Shown here: in pieces, positions 1 through 12,833 of the stretch
Layout of the letters: each line of letters starts with the position of its first letter
Numbering within the stretch: position 1 is the stretch's first letter
Source of the DNA: Numenius arquata
Taxonomy: Eukaryota > Chordata > Aves > Charadriiformes > Scolopacidae
Reading direction: 5' to 3'
DNA: 64,000 nucleotides
Assembly: GCF_964106895.1 (NCBI RefSeq)
Contig: NC_133582.1
Span: 15,469,231 to 15,533,230, forward strand
Notes under the pieces: model-generated
Told to the model about the DNA's origin: nothing
The model's input: the letters and a program-made list of their open reading frames with translations, nothing else
The model's database searches: none
Position numbers and translations under genes: made by a program

Positions 1-1566
1 CCACTGAAGAGACTTTAAATAGAAAACCTTTTAAACTAAAATAGTTGTATGTAGTTTAGGAAATCTCCTAAGGCCACTCTCCCATTTTTATAGAGGGGCT
101 TTGTGTTACAGAGCTATATAAAATACTGTCTAATTACTTAGTTCACTAAGTTTCTCTTCTCGTCCCAATAGACTTCACTTTCCATTGCTGTATGATCATG
201 CTACCTCTGTGAATCTACCTTTTATTTTTATCACAGGCCATCCCTATAAGGAAACTTGCTTTCTTTTTGGAAGAAAAACTCCCAGCAGAGAAGAATGAAA
301 CCTCTACAGCAACAATGCACTAATTCTCTTCCAAACCCATCAAACAGTATATTCTTGAACTGCTCTCCCAACCCAAGTCTCCAGGCAGGATTAAATGTAC
401 AGGTGTGCTCTTGCTGAGGGTCTTTTGCTTTTAGCTGAAATGAAATGGAAGTGGGTCTTGCTAGCTTTGTTTCCAGCTGGGACTGAGCTCTTTCTGAATG
501 AGAAAACAATAGCCCTTTGTCCAGCGGCTGATACAGCTTAGCTTAGTCAATACAAAACATGGTTATTGCCTGTTGCTTAAGCACTGTCTTAGCTTCCTCC
601 GGAACGGTTCAGGTCAGGCAGGTGTAAATCCGAGAACTTGACTGTTTCCACTTAAATCTGATTTTTCAGCTACCGAGTTACCTCCTAAGCTCTTCTGCAT
701 CTTCCTCTTCCACATTCTTCTGGTTTCAGTATGGAAAGTAACGTGAATGTTTTTCTACTTCCACATCACTGCAAAATAGCCAGATCTAGATCATTTCGTA
801 TTGACGTGACCAATTTGTCCAGAAGCAAGAGCACTGGATGTTCATATTTTCAATTCCCTGATTGCCATCTGACCAAAAAGTACTACAATGTCATCTCAAG
901 AGTTCACGTGCTGTCATGCATGGCACATTTCTTTTTCTGTCCTAAGCTGTGGGTATGTGTAATTAAAATTTTTATTTAAATAAAACTTTACAGCTATTCT
1001 TGGTAAAGGAGCCTGAAGAAGGCATGCACCTTTGTACAACTTTAATTATATCTTCAATTAATTTGGAGTTTCTCCAAAAAATGTAAAGTAACTGTGACAG
1101 TCGTTGCCAAATGAGATAACAGAGAGTCTTGGATGAGCCTGCAGGTTTCAGATTGGGAGAAGTTTTTCAAAGATACAAAACCAGTGTGTGTGCTGGAAAA
1201 GAAACAGATTACAGAGAACAGTGGAAAGAAATAGGTGTTTTTAAAGTAGTAAGTACATTGTCTTGTTACTTTTTGAAGAGAAAAATATGCAAAATAAAAA
1301 TATTTACGCTTCAGTGGAAAAAACCATGTTAACAATGCAAGATTTGGAAGAAATTTCTCATATGGTCAGTTTATTCTGTGTTCTGTTCTTGTGCCTTTTG
1401 ATAAAGCATTGAGTAATATCTTGTGCCAGAAACAAGATGCCATCCTGGGTCACAGTTAGTTTGACACAGGTGGCAAACTCCACGTTCAGAAATCTCTCCC
1501 CAACAAAGCATGAATATTTGGGTGAATAAACATTTCTAAATGTCTGAATATCTCTTCAGCTTCTAG
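1..1566. other. intron or upstream gene sequence, no firm exon
   Basis: AT-rich non-coding sequence to the left of the first firm CCDC162 exon. Two weak exon-like stretches (730-952 and about 1129-1250) are discussed under rejected items. No repeat of a family I recognise is obvious. Confidence 0.5.
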
Positions 1567-1761
1567 ACATTTACTTTGAAGCTAACTAACATGGCATTGG
1601 ACCCAGAGGAAAGATTTACTTTGGCCCAAGCGACAATTGACATCATGCGTAAACGTCCATGGTTTGATCTCAAACTTGAATATTTTGTCAACCCCTACAA
1701 ACATGAATGCATCTGTTTACAACTTCACCTCCAACTGCTGAGGGACATAGTAAACCAACAA
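1567..1761 (+). CDS. CCDC162: CCDC162 exon (local e1), open
   Basis: Polypyrimidine tract and CTTCTAG acceptor, then 65 clean codons ending ...DIVNQQ before the donor gtaggt; phase 0 at both ends. The peptide has the block MALDPEERFTLAQATIDIM followed by RPWFDLKLEYF, which I associate with the middle of CCDC162 proteins. An in-frame TAG sits immediately upstream at 1564-1566, so the exon cannot extend left. The ATG inside it is not a translation start; this is an internal exon. Confidence 0.75.
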
Positions 1762-2718
1762 GTAGGTTGAATTTACAGTATATCCATCTTGGGGAAGTAG
1801 GAGGTGAAATCCGGAATGGGAAGCTTTTATTATAGCCTGCATGGGTTTACAGGGTTAAAACGGGTCAATACTAATTTTTAACAATGAAGTCTGTGGATGC
1901 TGTGTAAATGGAAGGCCTGAAGTGCAAGGAGAGAAAGCTATCATTTTGTCAATATCAGAAAGAAAATTTTGGAAAGGTTGCAGAGCTTCATATATCATGT
2001 TAAAGCCACTTCTACTGTTTGAGACAAAAATAATAGTTGGAAGGCATGGAAGCTAAATAAAATTATAATCTATATTTGTTCTGTAATGCAATGGATAAGG
2101 AACTAGTTCTACTCATAGTAAGAGAGAAGAGACTTTAAAAAGAATATAAACAAAGCTTGTACTTTGAAGTGCACTTTGAAAAGCCCTAAACTTAGATAGC
2201 TGTGAATTCCTGTGCTAATAATTAAAATGCACAACATTTGAAATTCTCACATTTTTCCTCTGGTTTAAAAATCTGCCTCATCTTTCCTCTGTATCCTGCC
2301 ACAAGCTATTTCCTTTCTCTGAGCTTTGATTTCAGAGGCTGAAAGTTGGCAAGTTTAATTAGCTAACCTTTGTAACTTGGCTTTTAGTCCACAAACGGAA
2401 GTTTGTGTTTTGGTACAAGAGGCTACTGTTGCACTGCTCTTGCCATTAATGCTACCATATTGCTAGCAATAAAAACAGAGCCTTGTAGGCATCATTGGAG
2501 TTCGAATTTTTTTCTGAAGGATTATGAAAGATTCAAAATAATTTTAGCAGGAATACTTCATCTAGAGTGGGTACTTGTGACTTGAGAATTTATATATATA
2601 TAAAAATAGAAATTTTTACAGCTTATGTTTAGATGAAGAATAGTTGGTTTTGCCTTGATTTCCAGCTATGTGTGAATATGATTGGCTGATGTCACTTTTG
2701 TTTATTGCTGAGTTTTAG

Positions 2719-2840
2719 ATAGATGCCCAGAGGGAATACGTCCACAAGATTTGGCAGGAAGGTCGGAGAGGTGGCACTGGTGAATTTGGACTTTCTTATA
2801 ATGTAATTACTAAGACATATATCTCTCTTAACACTAGCTG
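2719..2840 (+). CDS. CCDC162: CCDC162 exon (local e2), open
   Basis: Acceptor gagttttag, 40 codons plus two bases, donor gtgagt. Phase 0 in, phase 2 out, joining e1 without a break. The peptide starts IDAQREYVHKIWQEGRRG and ends YISLNTSW across the junction. No stop in frame. Confidence 0.72.
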
Positions 2841-3779
2841 GTGAGTAATTACAGTTTTATTTTTCTGGAGAGTACTACTTTCTGTCCTAGTTTCTGTGAT
2901 TGATTGTAAAAATTTGGTACCCTGCACTTGAAAATAAGACTATTTGAAAAAACGACAGTCTTAAGGTGAATCAAGCAATAGATTGATACGTTATTTATCT
3001 CGTGTTATTTAGTCTCATGCTATATAGATAGCCAGAAAAACATTCAAAGAAGAAAAGTGATTCCTCCCCCATAGCCTTTACACTGCCCTTTCATGACAAT
3101 GGATTTGAAAATTTCATCTTGCAGTGCACTGGGACATTAACATTCCCATGGGTACAGATTATTTATTCAACAGTAATGATGAAAGTGGGTGCTGAGGTTA
3201 GCCTCGCTTTAGTCTCACTGTATCAGTAGCCTAACCTGGCTTTACAACTTTCACTGCCCTTTGGCCAGAGCCTATTACTCCTTCTAGCAGAACTATCAGG
3301 TTGGATTTGTCTGTACTCTGTTTTCACACATGGAATCCATGTATTACCTGCAGTACAGACCCGCCACATGTTCCCCATCCTGCAGCTGTTCAGTACTGCG
3401 GGTTATGCGAAGGGTTTGCATTCCTCCCCCAACACACATTTTGACTTTGTATTGGTTATCTGAGGGCTTATTTTCAAGTGCAGACAGTTTTAATGGGTGG
3501 GCATAATAGATGTGAAAATGTGGTTAATAAAACATGTCAACTAACAATAATTTTAAACATTTTCTGTTTTCATTAGCAAATAAGACTACTTAGATGTGTT
3601 CCAACTTCATTATGTTTATTAAGGCTTCAGTTCTATTTTCAGATTTGATGATTGATTTCTGATGTGCACTAAAGCCATTGCAATTTATTCTTGCAAATTA
3701 AGCAACTGCAAGGTTTATATACAGTTTATAAAAAACCTTGAGAGATATTTGTTCTTTCTTTGTTTTTGTTGTTTTCAAG

Positions 3780-4007
3780 TCCTACTTTGAAGGACATTTA
3801 TTTGCTGGAGTTTCACTCTTCTCTTGGTTGGTGTGCTTGATCTCCAAAGCTCTTGAGTATCTATACCAGGAATTCTACAGCATCTGCAGCCCAAAACCAG
3901 CCAGTAAAGCAAGTAATCTAGAAAAACAAGTACTTCAGCTAGTAGTTGATGAGTGCCTAACTATGGAAAACCCAGAAACTTTTTGAAACTCTCAGATTCA
4001 AAAGGAT
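3780..4007 (+). pseudogene. CCDC162: CCDC162 exon (local e3), frameshifted and with a stop
   Basis: Acceptor gttttcaag and strong donor gtaagt. In the phase delivered by e2 the exon reads CPTLKDIYLLEFHSSLGWCA and then meets a TGA. From about 3840 the coding-like reading continues in the frame one base back (ISKALEYLYQEFYSICSPK, then QVLQLVVDECLTMENPETF), so one base appears to be missing near 3825-3845. That second frame meets another TGA at 3984-3986, and then runs open to the donor, ending in phase 0 exactly as the next exon needs. Without the inferred lost base the exon length does not fit its neighbours. Two separate lesions in one exon. Confidence 0.72.
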
Positions 4008-4739
4008 GTAAGTTCTGTTTTTAAGTTAGTAATGATTCTTTAGAGTGCCCCAGAGCGTGATCTAGCTAGTTCATTTACACTTGCTGGATAACGTTCTAGC
4101 TATGTGATTCTTAATTCAATTATTTGCTTATGATTGATGAAGATCCATTCCATCCACCTTTAAAACAAGATTTTTTTTTTCTGTAAATGAACACAGAAAG
4201 GTAGAACTCTTGATCTTATGCCAGTATAAAGTAGGAACAATTAGGTTAATGAGAAGGAAAATATACACACTTAAATTGACATGAAATCATGGTAAGTCTC
4301 CAAGTGTTGTGTTTGTGTGTGTGTACAGTCTGGGGAAAAAAAAAAAAAAAGAAGACTGGACATTAAAGCAAATATATAGGTGGAGCCAGTTATCACTGTA
4401 ATGTCCACCATTTCCTGGTGTAGGATTCTGAATTTAGTTGGTTATGATTTTGATAAATGCTAATTATTTTGAATGAAATTGTTGATGCTGGATGTCTCTA
4501 TCAGGTTGATTATTTTTTTTTTAAATGAGTCAGCTTAGTTGTTGCTGAGAGCAAGAAATAGAAAAGAAATTATTGTATCTGTTTTCTCTACAAGTTTGTG
4601 ATATAACTATGCTTTAAAGCATACGTTTCAAGCTTGGGAAGATTCATTAGGTAGAGATATGCTATGCTTTCATTCCTGCCAAGTTTTGGCCAGCATAAAC
4701 TAAAATAAAATATGTTATTGCAAGTATTTAAAAAACGTG

Positions 4740-4853
4740 TAGATGTGGTGCTTAGGGACAAGGTTTAGTGCTGGACTTGGCAGTGTTAGGTTAGTGGTTG
4801 GACTCAATGGTCTTAAAGGTCTTTTCCCATGTAAACAACTCTATGATTCTATG
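4740..4853 (+). repeat. CR1 LINE 3' end fragment
   Basis: Sequence of the type ...GGACTTGGCAGTGTTAGGTT... followed by TTGGACTCAATGGTCTTAAAGG and the end CTATGATTCTATG. This is the avian CR1 3' end with its characteristic octamer repeats. About 115 bases, severely 5' truncated, sense to the host gene. Confidence 0.85.
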
Positions 4854-5769
4854 TTCAGTAGGAAGACATTATATAAAGTTTCTGTGTGCCCTGGTATATC
4901 TATAACCTGAGGAAAATCAGGACTTCCCACTGTCTCTGCAACAATATCTCCGGTCTAAGTGATCCATGTTTGATTTGGGTCTGAGCATTGAAAGGGAGTA
5001 CAAGGAGGTGTCAGCCTGCACTGTCACTGGTGTTGCCTTCACCGGAGGCAGCAGAAGCTGCTGAGTGGTTGCAGGGGAGACGTGGCACCTCTGTTAGTGG
5101 AGCAGGAGTTAGGAGCGCAGAGTGAATGGAGCCAGTTTGGTAAGTGGAATGGCAGCCAGTAAACGGGAATGGAGATTGAGGTAGATGAAAAGTTGGGAGA
5201 CAGAGACTAGGACTAAGACCCAGTGGGTTCCTTCCTTGCAGAAGGAAAAGATACAGGGAAAAAATGTGCACTGCAAATTGGGGCTGGGGCAAGGAGGCAC
5301 CTCGGGTGGAGGTGAAGGGTTGAGAATGATTTGGTAAATGGTTTTGCTCAAGCTGCCCAAAACCAGTGATAGCAGGACTTGCTAATCAAGGGAGTGGGGA
5401 GGAAAATGAAAAGTTTGGGGTGTGGAGACAGAACTGGTTAGATGAAGAGACTGTGAAGACAGTGATGGGTAAGAAAGAATAGGGGCAAACTAAATGCAGA
5501 AGGGCACGGCCACCTAGGATACTCCACTCCCTGGCCTGGAGCAAAACCCAAGGATTACTTACCCAGCATCTCTCTGCTGCCAATAAAATCCACTGGCAGT
5601 GTCCCACTACTCTCTTGCCCATAACAGATCATGAACAATTCTTTGCTTTTTTAGTTTTAAATCCTAGAAGTCAGTGGCAGTTTTGTGATGGATCTTAAAG
5701 TTACCACGCTGCTGTTGCCAAGGGCGAAAGGGAAGGGATTTGTTGTGTTTACTTTGCCCATTCTTTTTC

Positions 5770-6200
5770 ATAGAATCATAGAATCATAGAACGGTTTAGG
5801 TTGGAAGGGACCTTAAAGATCATCAAGTTCCAAACCCCCTGCCATGGGCAGGGACACCTCCCACCAGACGAGGTTACTCAAAGCTCCATCCAGCCTGGCC
5901 TTGAACACCTTCAGGGATGGGGCATCCACAACTTCCCTGGGCAACCTATGCCAGTGTTTCACTACCCTCAGAGTGAAGAATTTCTTCCTAATATCTGATC
6001 TAAATCTCTCCTCTTTCGGTTTAAAACCATTACCCCTTGTCCTATCGCTACACTCCCTCATAAAGAGTCCCTCCCCATCTCTCCTGTATCCCCTTCAAAT
6101 ACTGGAAGGCTGCTATAAGGTCTCCCCGGAGCCTTCTCTTCTCCAGGCTGAACAACCCTAACTCTCTCAGCCCATCTTCATAGGAGAGGTGCTCCAGCCC
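5770..6200 (-). repeat. CR1 LINE, 5' truncated, with ORF2 C-terminal remnant
   Basis: The left end shows repeated TAGAATCA octamers, the reverse complement of the CR1 3' tail, so the element runs on the minus strand. It reads back through the usual CR1 3' segment (GGTTGGAAGGGACCTTAAAG). A minus-strand open piece at 5813-6061 contains VVKHWHRLPREVV, the end of the CR1 reverse transcriptase polyprotein. About 430 bases, 5' truncated. Confidence 0.92.
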
Positions 6201-8031
6201 GTAGCCACTGCTTGCAAACTGAAGCTGCAGATGAGACAAACACACGCAAGCAGGCAATGTTTAGAAGACACTAAGGCTGTAGAAGTCTAGCATTTAAATT
6301 TTAGGAAATTTACCTTTACCAGAGCAGATTTAATTTAGTTTCCTTTTGCATAGGCATGATGATGCAGACTTTATATAACCACATACTGTTTTTCTTTATG
6401 ACTTAGTGTGCTAAAATCAACATTTTTGTCCTTCCTGGACCACTCTTTTGCCACCCGGGACCTCATTCATTCATGTTTTTCCAACCCTTCATTAAGGATG
6501 GTTTTACAAGATCCAATTTTTATTCCCCGTATGACTTACTAAGCATCTTTCATCTTCATAATAAACAAATTACCCAGGAGTGAGGCACAGATGCTGCCAG
6601 CCTGGGAACAGGTGCTTTTCCTATGTAGAAATATCAGAGATGCAGTATAAAAAGAGAAGTGAATTCCGTGATTACAAAACTAAATAATCCCTGGGAAATT
6701 AAGATCTTTCTTGCTCATGACAACCCAGGATCGGGTATACTTATGTTATTCCCATAAGATAAGTAGCTCTCCTGTTCTTAAACATATCATGTGATAGATT
6801 TTTTCAAGCAGTCTGGTGTAGTGATTCACCAGCTTCACCTTTAGCAAGTTCTCCTTAAAGTCTAGCACAAATGTGCCTTGCTACAGTCTAAGCTTATTAC
6901 CTCTTTTCTTGTCCTCTTTGGAAACAGGGAAGATGCTCTTCTTGTAGCAGCTCTGTGAAGAAGCACATAAAGATGGGTTGTCCTGTCCCACCCATCCAGA
7001 GTCACAGAATTACAAAAGCACATTGTAAAGCTTTGGGGAAGAGGGACAAAATAAAGTTGCACAACTTCTGACATTTAAGTTTGGGGTGTTGTCTTTTCAA
7101 ATTATTTTTTTTTAGTGTATCTGTGAAGGTGTAGCAAATAGCAAGTGTTGACATCTGGACTTTTATTACTAATAACTGCATGGCTGGGATCAGATTTCCT
7201 CATGATCTGTGATTCATTGGTCATAAACAGCAAAATGTGAAGCCACTCAGCTATAGCAGTGGCCACATCTATCCCTTTTGACATGAGCAGGGTGTCACAG
7301 TTGTACAAGTTGTGACAGCTAAAGACAAGGAGCATCTTCTCCCACACACAAAGCCAGGAGCTGTTCCTGACACCCCTTCCACAGCACAACAGCCAATGGA
7401 CCATTGTCTTCTTTCCAGCCCTCCACATTACCAAGCTGCAGCTTTTGGTCATTTTCCTTTCCTGGGATATCTGCTCCTTTGGAGGCTTCCACCATCCTGG
7501 TAGAAAAGGGGTCCAGCACTGCTGAGTTAGGTAACCATATGAGTTCGCTGTCCCCATTTTGGGAGCATCATATGTACAGTGGCATGTGTGCTGGGGTCTT
7601 CACACTCTTTAGAGGAGGAACGACCTCAGCTAGTAATAAGTGAACCACGTTACAGAACCCCTGCTTTAGAGAGGTATATACATCTGAAAGTCTTCAGAAT
7701 TTTGATTATAATTAAAAAAAGCAAAAATCTTGTGTTAGATGTAAAAAATAGATAAAAGAAACTTTGTTGAGTAGAGCCAGGTTTATAGATTCAGTATCTT
7801 TACCTTTGAAGCAATTGGTGAAATGCCAGTGTATTTATAGGGGTCAGGTTAGGTCAGGGTGGGCACAATTCTGACCTTGCACAGGTTATAAATCAGAAGC
7901 AACTCCAGTCATGATTTACTCCAGAAAAAGAAAAAGGAGAACGGTACCCTAAAGTATTTAAAGACCTTTTGTCATCTATATGTAAATGTTTCTGGGTTTC
8001 ATTTTTTATTTTTTCTCCCCTTTCCTTGCAG

Positions 8032-8234
8032 TTATTTGCCAAGGTACTGATAGAAGACCCTGTGCTGGTGCAAGAGATTGCTCTGTCACTGTTAGAGGTG
8101 GGCACAGATGAAGAAAAAAAGATAGGCAGAGAAAAACAGCTCTTTATCCTGGATTCCTTCTCCACGCTCCTGGAGCTTGCCACACTCTGCCATCGGCTAA
8201 TAGAGGTGGCAACAGAAAGTGCGCAGTTGGCCAG
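8032..8234 (+). CDS. CCDC162: CCDC162 exon (local e4), open
   Basis: Acceptor tttccttgcag, 67 codons plus two bases, donor gttagt. Phase 0 in, phase 2 out. Helical, charged peptide: LFAKVLIEDPVLVQEIALSL, then an acidic and lysine-rich turn, then FSTLLELATLCHRLIEVATE. The last block is a family-type motif. Clean throughout. Confidence 0.75.
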
Positions 8235-11200
8235 GTTAGTGGGTTGGTACTGCTGGCTTAGTAATGGTGACCTCGGGGAGGTGTGGTTTGTAGGGAAAAA
8301 GTAGCTTCTTTTTAAAAGACCACCTACTATAGTTGGAAAAAACCACAGAGAGAGAGGAGGAGTGCCTACATTTGTGTTGTGGGAGATATGTTTGCTTGTT
8401 ATGTGGAGATGGAGTCCACTTGGGGTTTCCAGGTCTTCATTAGTTGCAAAAGTTGAGGCCGCGCTCCTCCTCAAAGCTTAACAGGAGAGGCCTTTTCCCA
8501 GTGAAAATACCAGAATTTTGTCAAAAGGAAGGGGAGCAGAAGGAATTCACTGATCAAATGAACACAAAGATGCCTTCTTCCACAGAGTTTTACACAGACG
8601 ATTATTTTAACCACCTTCTTATGAAGACTAGTGCAATGCAAGAAAAGGCACACAAGAAATACAAGCTTTGTTCACCACTAGAGGTAGGAAAGCACGAAAA
8701 TTGTTCTGGCTGTGCTGCTCCTTACAATGCTAATGAAATAATCTACACAAGGGAAGTCAGTGTCATACATTTGGGGAGTTCAGCTGGAGAACATGACAAT
8801 CTGTACAGGAAGACAAAGAAGATAAAGACTGAGCTAATGGGGAAACTACAAAGGATATTGTTGAACTACTGGCTTAGAGGCAGGTTATTGGTGAAGTTCC
8901 TATTGTTCAGCTCCATATTACTTGACATTTTTATTAATGATCTCAGTAGAAAACATAAGAGGGTGTTATTAAAATCGGGACATTGTAGTGCTGGCAGATA
9001 AAACTGATATGGAAAATAAATGGAATATCTTACAGGAAGACCTCACGGTTCTAAGGACCGGAGTAGTAGAAAGGAGATAAGCATCAGTAACACAAAACTT
9101 AAGGTTACACATAATAATAGGAAATTCTCCTGTGAACTTTGAGTTTATTAGTTGAAAGCAACAGAGGAGGAGAAAGAACTGGATGTATAGCTGGCCATTG
9201 GATGATTGTAAGCTGCCAACATATTGTAACCAATGGGGGGAAAAGCCATGATATCGTATTGTGAATCAGGCAATGATTTTATTAACAGTAGAGAGAGAGA
9301 GAATTGATACCGTCTACATGATTCTGGTGAGGCCTCACCTGGACTATTAAGTAAAATTTGGAGATTTGTGTTCAGGCGAAACAAATTCAGATTGGAATGG
9401 GAGCAAAGATGATCTAATAGCATGCCGAGGGGAAATAGAAAACGCTTTTTACAAAAGCAAATTAAATATCTTGGCTTGTTTATTCTAGCAAAATGAAGGC
9501 TGAGAGAAGATAAGATTGTTCTCTATAAATACAGCAGGAAGATAAGCCCTGGGAATGGAGAGGAGCTATTTAAGCTAGAGGCCAATTTTGGCAGCAGAAC
9601 AAATGGATCTAATCACTGTGAATAAGTTTAGGTTGGAAATTAAAAGGGGATTTCTAAGAATCAGAAAACAAAGTTGTGGAAGGGAAAGAGCAAAGGGTAG
9701 AAAACTAAGTTTTAAAATGGAGTTTGATTCATTTATGAAAGGATTTGGAGGATGTGATTGCTTGCAATAGCAAAGTTGTGTGTGCTAGATAGATGACTTT
9801 CCAGTCATGGTTATTTCTTCTGCTTAACCCTTTCTCTATCTTTCTTCTTGAAAATTTAGACTCCATATCAAAAAGTCAGCAGCTCTCTAATACAGATTCC
9901 AGTTAAACTTTTTCTGCTGTTTGAGTTCTCTCTGTATTCCTTCACTCATACACATACCTGCCTACACACACGTACATTTTCTGGTACACACTGCAACTTT
10001 TAACTTAGCTGAAAAATCAATATCCAATCATCTTTTTTCATGAAACCTGCAGGAACTTAATACCTTGAAAGCCCTGTCTCTGTGTCAAATTTCATTAATT
10101 TTCACCAACTGATTAAAAAGTTATCCAGAAGAGACAGATGAGCAAACCGGATGGCCACATGGCTGCATTTCTTTTGGGAACAGGGGACATACTCATTAAG
10201 GTGACATACTTAGAAATCCCTGAAAAGTGACAACAAGTTGTTATTTTTCCAGTAAAGGATGGGAATTCAGAGGAAAGTTATGACAAAAAGTAAGACTTCA
10301 TGATGTGTCCTCCCCTTTTCTTTCTCTTACTTCACAGGCAGGGAATGCTACCTGATTTTAAAGAACTAAGTATTTTAGGTCCTATTTATGTCTTTATCAC
10401 ATTCTCAGAGCATAGCTTCTCTGGTGTCTGATTTCTTGACTGATAAAACACCTGCCTTAGATGTTAGGTGGAAGCAAGGGAGTATCTTATTCCTTTGCAG
10501 TCTGTATCAAAAAGTCAAAGTCTTTCTTTTTACTATCTACTTATACTACATGAGAAGAGGCATCACAGGTCAGATCAGTGTTTCTGTGGTCTTGCATCTG
10601 AAGGAGTGCAGGGATGGATCCATAGGGAGGGAATAAAAAAAAGAAACAGGACAGTGCCCAACTTCTGACACTCGGTGCTTTAGAGATTTCCTGAGCTAGT
10701 AGTTACATCTAGACCATATGTTTACTGTCTGCTGATGGACCACCCTCACAATTTGTTATATTAGGGAGGTTGTACTGGGGTTGTGTCATACTGGGGGCTT
10801 CTAGAATAAATGTTTCTTAAGTTATGAACTCACCATTTTAAAATGAATAATGTATATGGGCTCTGCTTATCTATTGAAGCTTCCTCTCTGGCAGTCAGTC
10901 CTCTTCCCAATTTCTAGTCTAAAATAATACTCTTTATCTCTCTGCCAAATGCAGTCCTTTCTAAATAGGAACAGTTAGCATGACAATGCCCTTATGACAT
11001 TGTAGACTCGAAACTTACTGTTCTTTGTTTGTAGGTGCTGCCTGTGTCTACTCAATGGGTGGTACTGAGCAACCATCAGCTATCTGGCTACAACACTTGT
11101 TTGCTTTGTATTCATCATACTATTTCAGATGCCAAGAAGTGTTTTAAGTTGAATGCAGGTGTCTCATTGAAGTGAACCTGATGGATGTAGGTTTCTAGGT

Positions 11201-11264
11201 GTGCATTGCTTACAGCATGGAGAAAGTTAATTTTTCAAATTCATCCATGTGGTTTTGTTTCTAG
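8235..11264. other. intron with an old LINE remnant
   Basis: Non-coding. The main content is the ancient CR1-like LINE at 8850-9805. A 185-codon open stretch from about 8444 to 9001 partly overlaps that LINE and has no splice support. Nothing else recognisable. Confidence 0.6.
8850..9805 (+). repeat. ancient CR1-like LINE remnant
   Basis: Contains LINE-type segments in plus orientation: a decayed reverse transcriptase piece reading DIFINDL near 8926, a block matching the conserved CR1-group stretch around AGGCTGAGAG...CTCTATAAATACA (about 9498-9535), GGAGAGGAGCTATTTAAGCT, and a tail resembling TTGCAATAGC...CTTTCCAGTC. Many substitutions and indels. Much older than the octamer-tailed CR1 copies here. 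Confidence 0.7.
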
Positions 11265-11420
11265 GTTATATAAGGCTTTTGCAATGGTAGCAGGATTTGA
11301 GGAGTCCCATTTGTACCTGAGGCCTGTGCTCTTCAAATCTGCATCCAACAGGGAGAAAGCAGACCACCTCCTACCACTATTCATGACATCTCTCCTGGAA
11401 GATGACAGCTGTGTTGACAG
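11265..11420 (+). CDS. CCDC162: CCDC162 exon (local e5), open
   Basis: Acceptor ttttgtttctag, donor gtagag. The first base completes the codon split from e4, giving R, then LYKAFAMVAGFEESHLYLRP and LLPLFMTSLLEDDSCVD; ends in phase 2. No stop. The GFEESHLYLRP segment matches the family pattern I remember (GFDE-HLYLRPV). Confidence 0.78.
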
Positions 11421-12742
11421 GTAGAGTGAACTTCTTTTGAGTTTCACGGGGCATAATCTCTTTAGATTGGGTGGGATCAAGCCTTCTGTCTGCTTAGGCT
11501 CACATATAAGACACAAAAACTTCAGTGTGTAAAATACACAAAATTATTCAGGCAGAAAATATAAAATGCTGCATGGTTTGTTTCCTTTTTGTGTAGAGTC
11601 TGGGATTGAATCATGCTAATTTAAAGCTGTTGAGCAGTGAAAGTGAGGAGACACCGAATTCATGTAGAACGCAGGCAATTTTGGGACTAAAGTGCATTTT
11701 CTTTCAAAGTGGGGGATGCCTAACAGGGCAGGCCTGAAAGTGATTGTCCTAAACTCCATAGGTAGCAAAATGGAACCTCAAAAACTGTTGTGAATATTAT
11801 TCTTATTCTGAACATGAAGAAAGCGTATTCTCCTAGAATCATACTGCGCTTCATGAAGTCTTTGATCTTTGTTTTTCAACTCAGTGACTATTAGACCCAA
11901 CCTCTGCACAAGGAAAATGCTATTTATTATCTTCCCTTTTACCCTGGGGAAAGTGACTGAAACAAGTAGATTTTACAGTTGCCTTGATTTACTCTTGACA
12001 GAGCTGGTAAATATGTGCGTATATACATACATGCAAAATACACTGCTTTGTGTGTGTGTTTATGCGTAGTTTAGATCAAGGTTTAGGAGGAAGAAAGGAA
12101 ATAATCTGTGAATTATCTTACTATATTCAGGGAGGGCATCTTGTCAGCCATTGCCTATGGCTGACACAGGCGGTAGGGCTCCCTTCCGACCTGTACATAT
12201 ACCACCTGCAGTCCTGTGCTGTTGTTTGTATCCTATTCCCTCACATACACTCTAGCCTGCTGTGAAAACGAGGCTGTTCCAAACAAGTTTAGCAATTGCA
12301 AGCAACCTGGAATTAAACTTCAACTTCTAATTGAGTTGAGGCAGTGATGGATATCAGAGCCCAGAAGACAGTACAGCAGCACAAAAAAACCACATTAGGA
12401 ACCAATACTTGAAACAAGGCATGATTAAAGTGAACAAACAGATTTTCTGCTGATGAGACCAAGCTCATCTAGGAGGAGCTAATGAGTCATTGCAAAGTCA
12501 ACCACAAAACATCATGCAATATATTCTTTTTATTCTTACAAAACTACTTCTGTAAACTAAACCAACGTCCTAATATCACTAGATTAGGGACTAGAGGGAC
12601 CAATTCTATTATGTGTTTTATATTTAAAGGTGGAAAGAAATGGAAAGTATTTCTGAATTTATCACTATTTTCCCTTCATCCTCAGTTTGGCTTCTTTCTG
12701 TACCATACTCCATGTTTATACATAATTTTGCCTTTATTGCAG
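11421..12742. other. intron, nothing recognised
   Basis: AT-rich non-coding sequence with a short TG run near 12049-12058. I see no repeat family or conserved structure. Confidence 0.5.
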
Positions 12743-12833
12743 ATATATTCCATCTAGCTTACCATTAAGCATTCAAGAGATTGACAGTCATACTGGAAAG
12801 TTTAGTTTCTGTACAAGAGACAGTGTTATGAAG
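12743..12833 (+). CDS. CCDC162: CCDC162 exon (local e6), open
   Basis: Acceptor cctttattgcag, donor gtgaat. Takes phase 2 from e5 and leaves in phase 0. The 31-residue peptide includes YIPSSLPLSIQEIDSHTGKF, followed by SFCTRDSVMK. Typical small internal exon; no stop. Confidence 0.75.

Larger units (their letters stand above)
4008..8031. other. intron with two CR1 fragments
   Basis: Non-coding. Contains a plus-strand CR1 tail (4740-4853), a minus-strand CR1 (5770-6200), a poly-A run near 4337-4350 and a short TG-rich stretch near 4310. The longer open frames around 7100-7640 on both strands overlap each other and show no splice logic or recognisable motif. Confidence 0.6.

Noticed and set aside
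730..952. Open stretch with an acceptor at 729 and a donor at 953, reading ESNVNVFLLPHHCKIA near its start
   Set aside because: The first part looks faintly like CCDC162 but the rest (Cys, Phe and Ser rich) does not. I could not link its phase to e1, so it was left out of the exon list.
1129..1250. Open stretch reading EVFQRYKTSVCAGKETDYRE
   Set aside because: Acceptor and donor are weak and no family motif is recognised; chance open frame in an intron is as likely.
7102..7643. Overlapping open frames of 63 to 151 codons on both strands
   Set aside because: They overlap one another, have no splice or promoter context and no recognisable domain; frames of this length occur by chance in 64 kb.
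8444..9001. 185-codon plus-strand open frame
   Set aside because: The second half lies in an old LINE remnant (LLDIFINDLSRKHK is a decayed reverse transcriptase fragment) and the first half lacks support; not a host gene.
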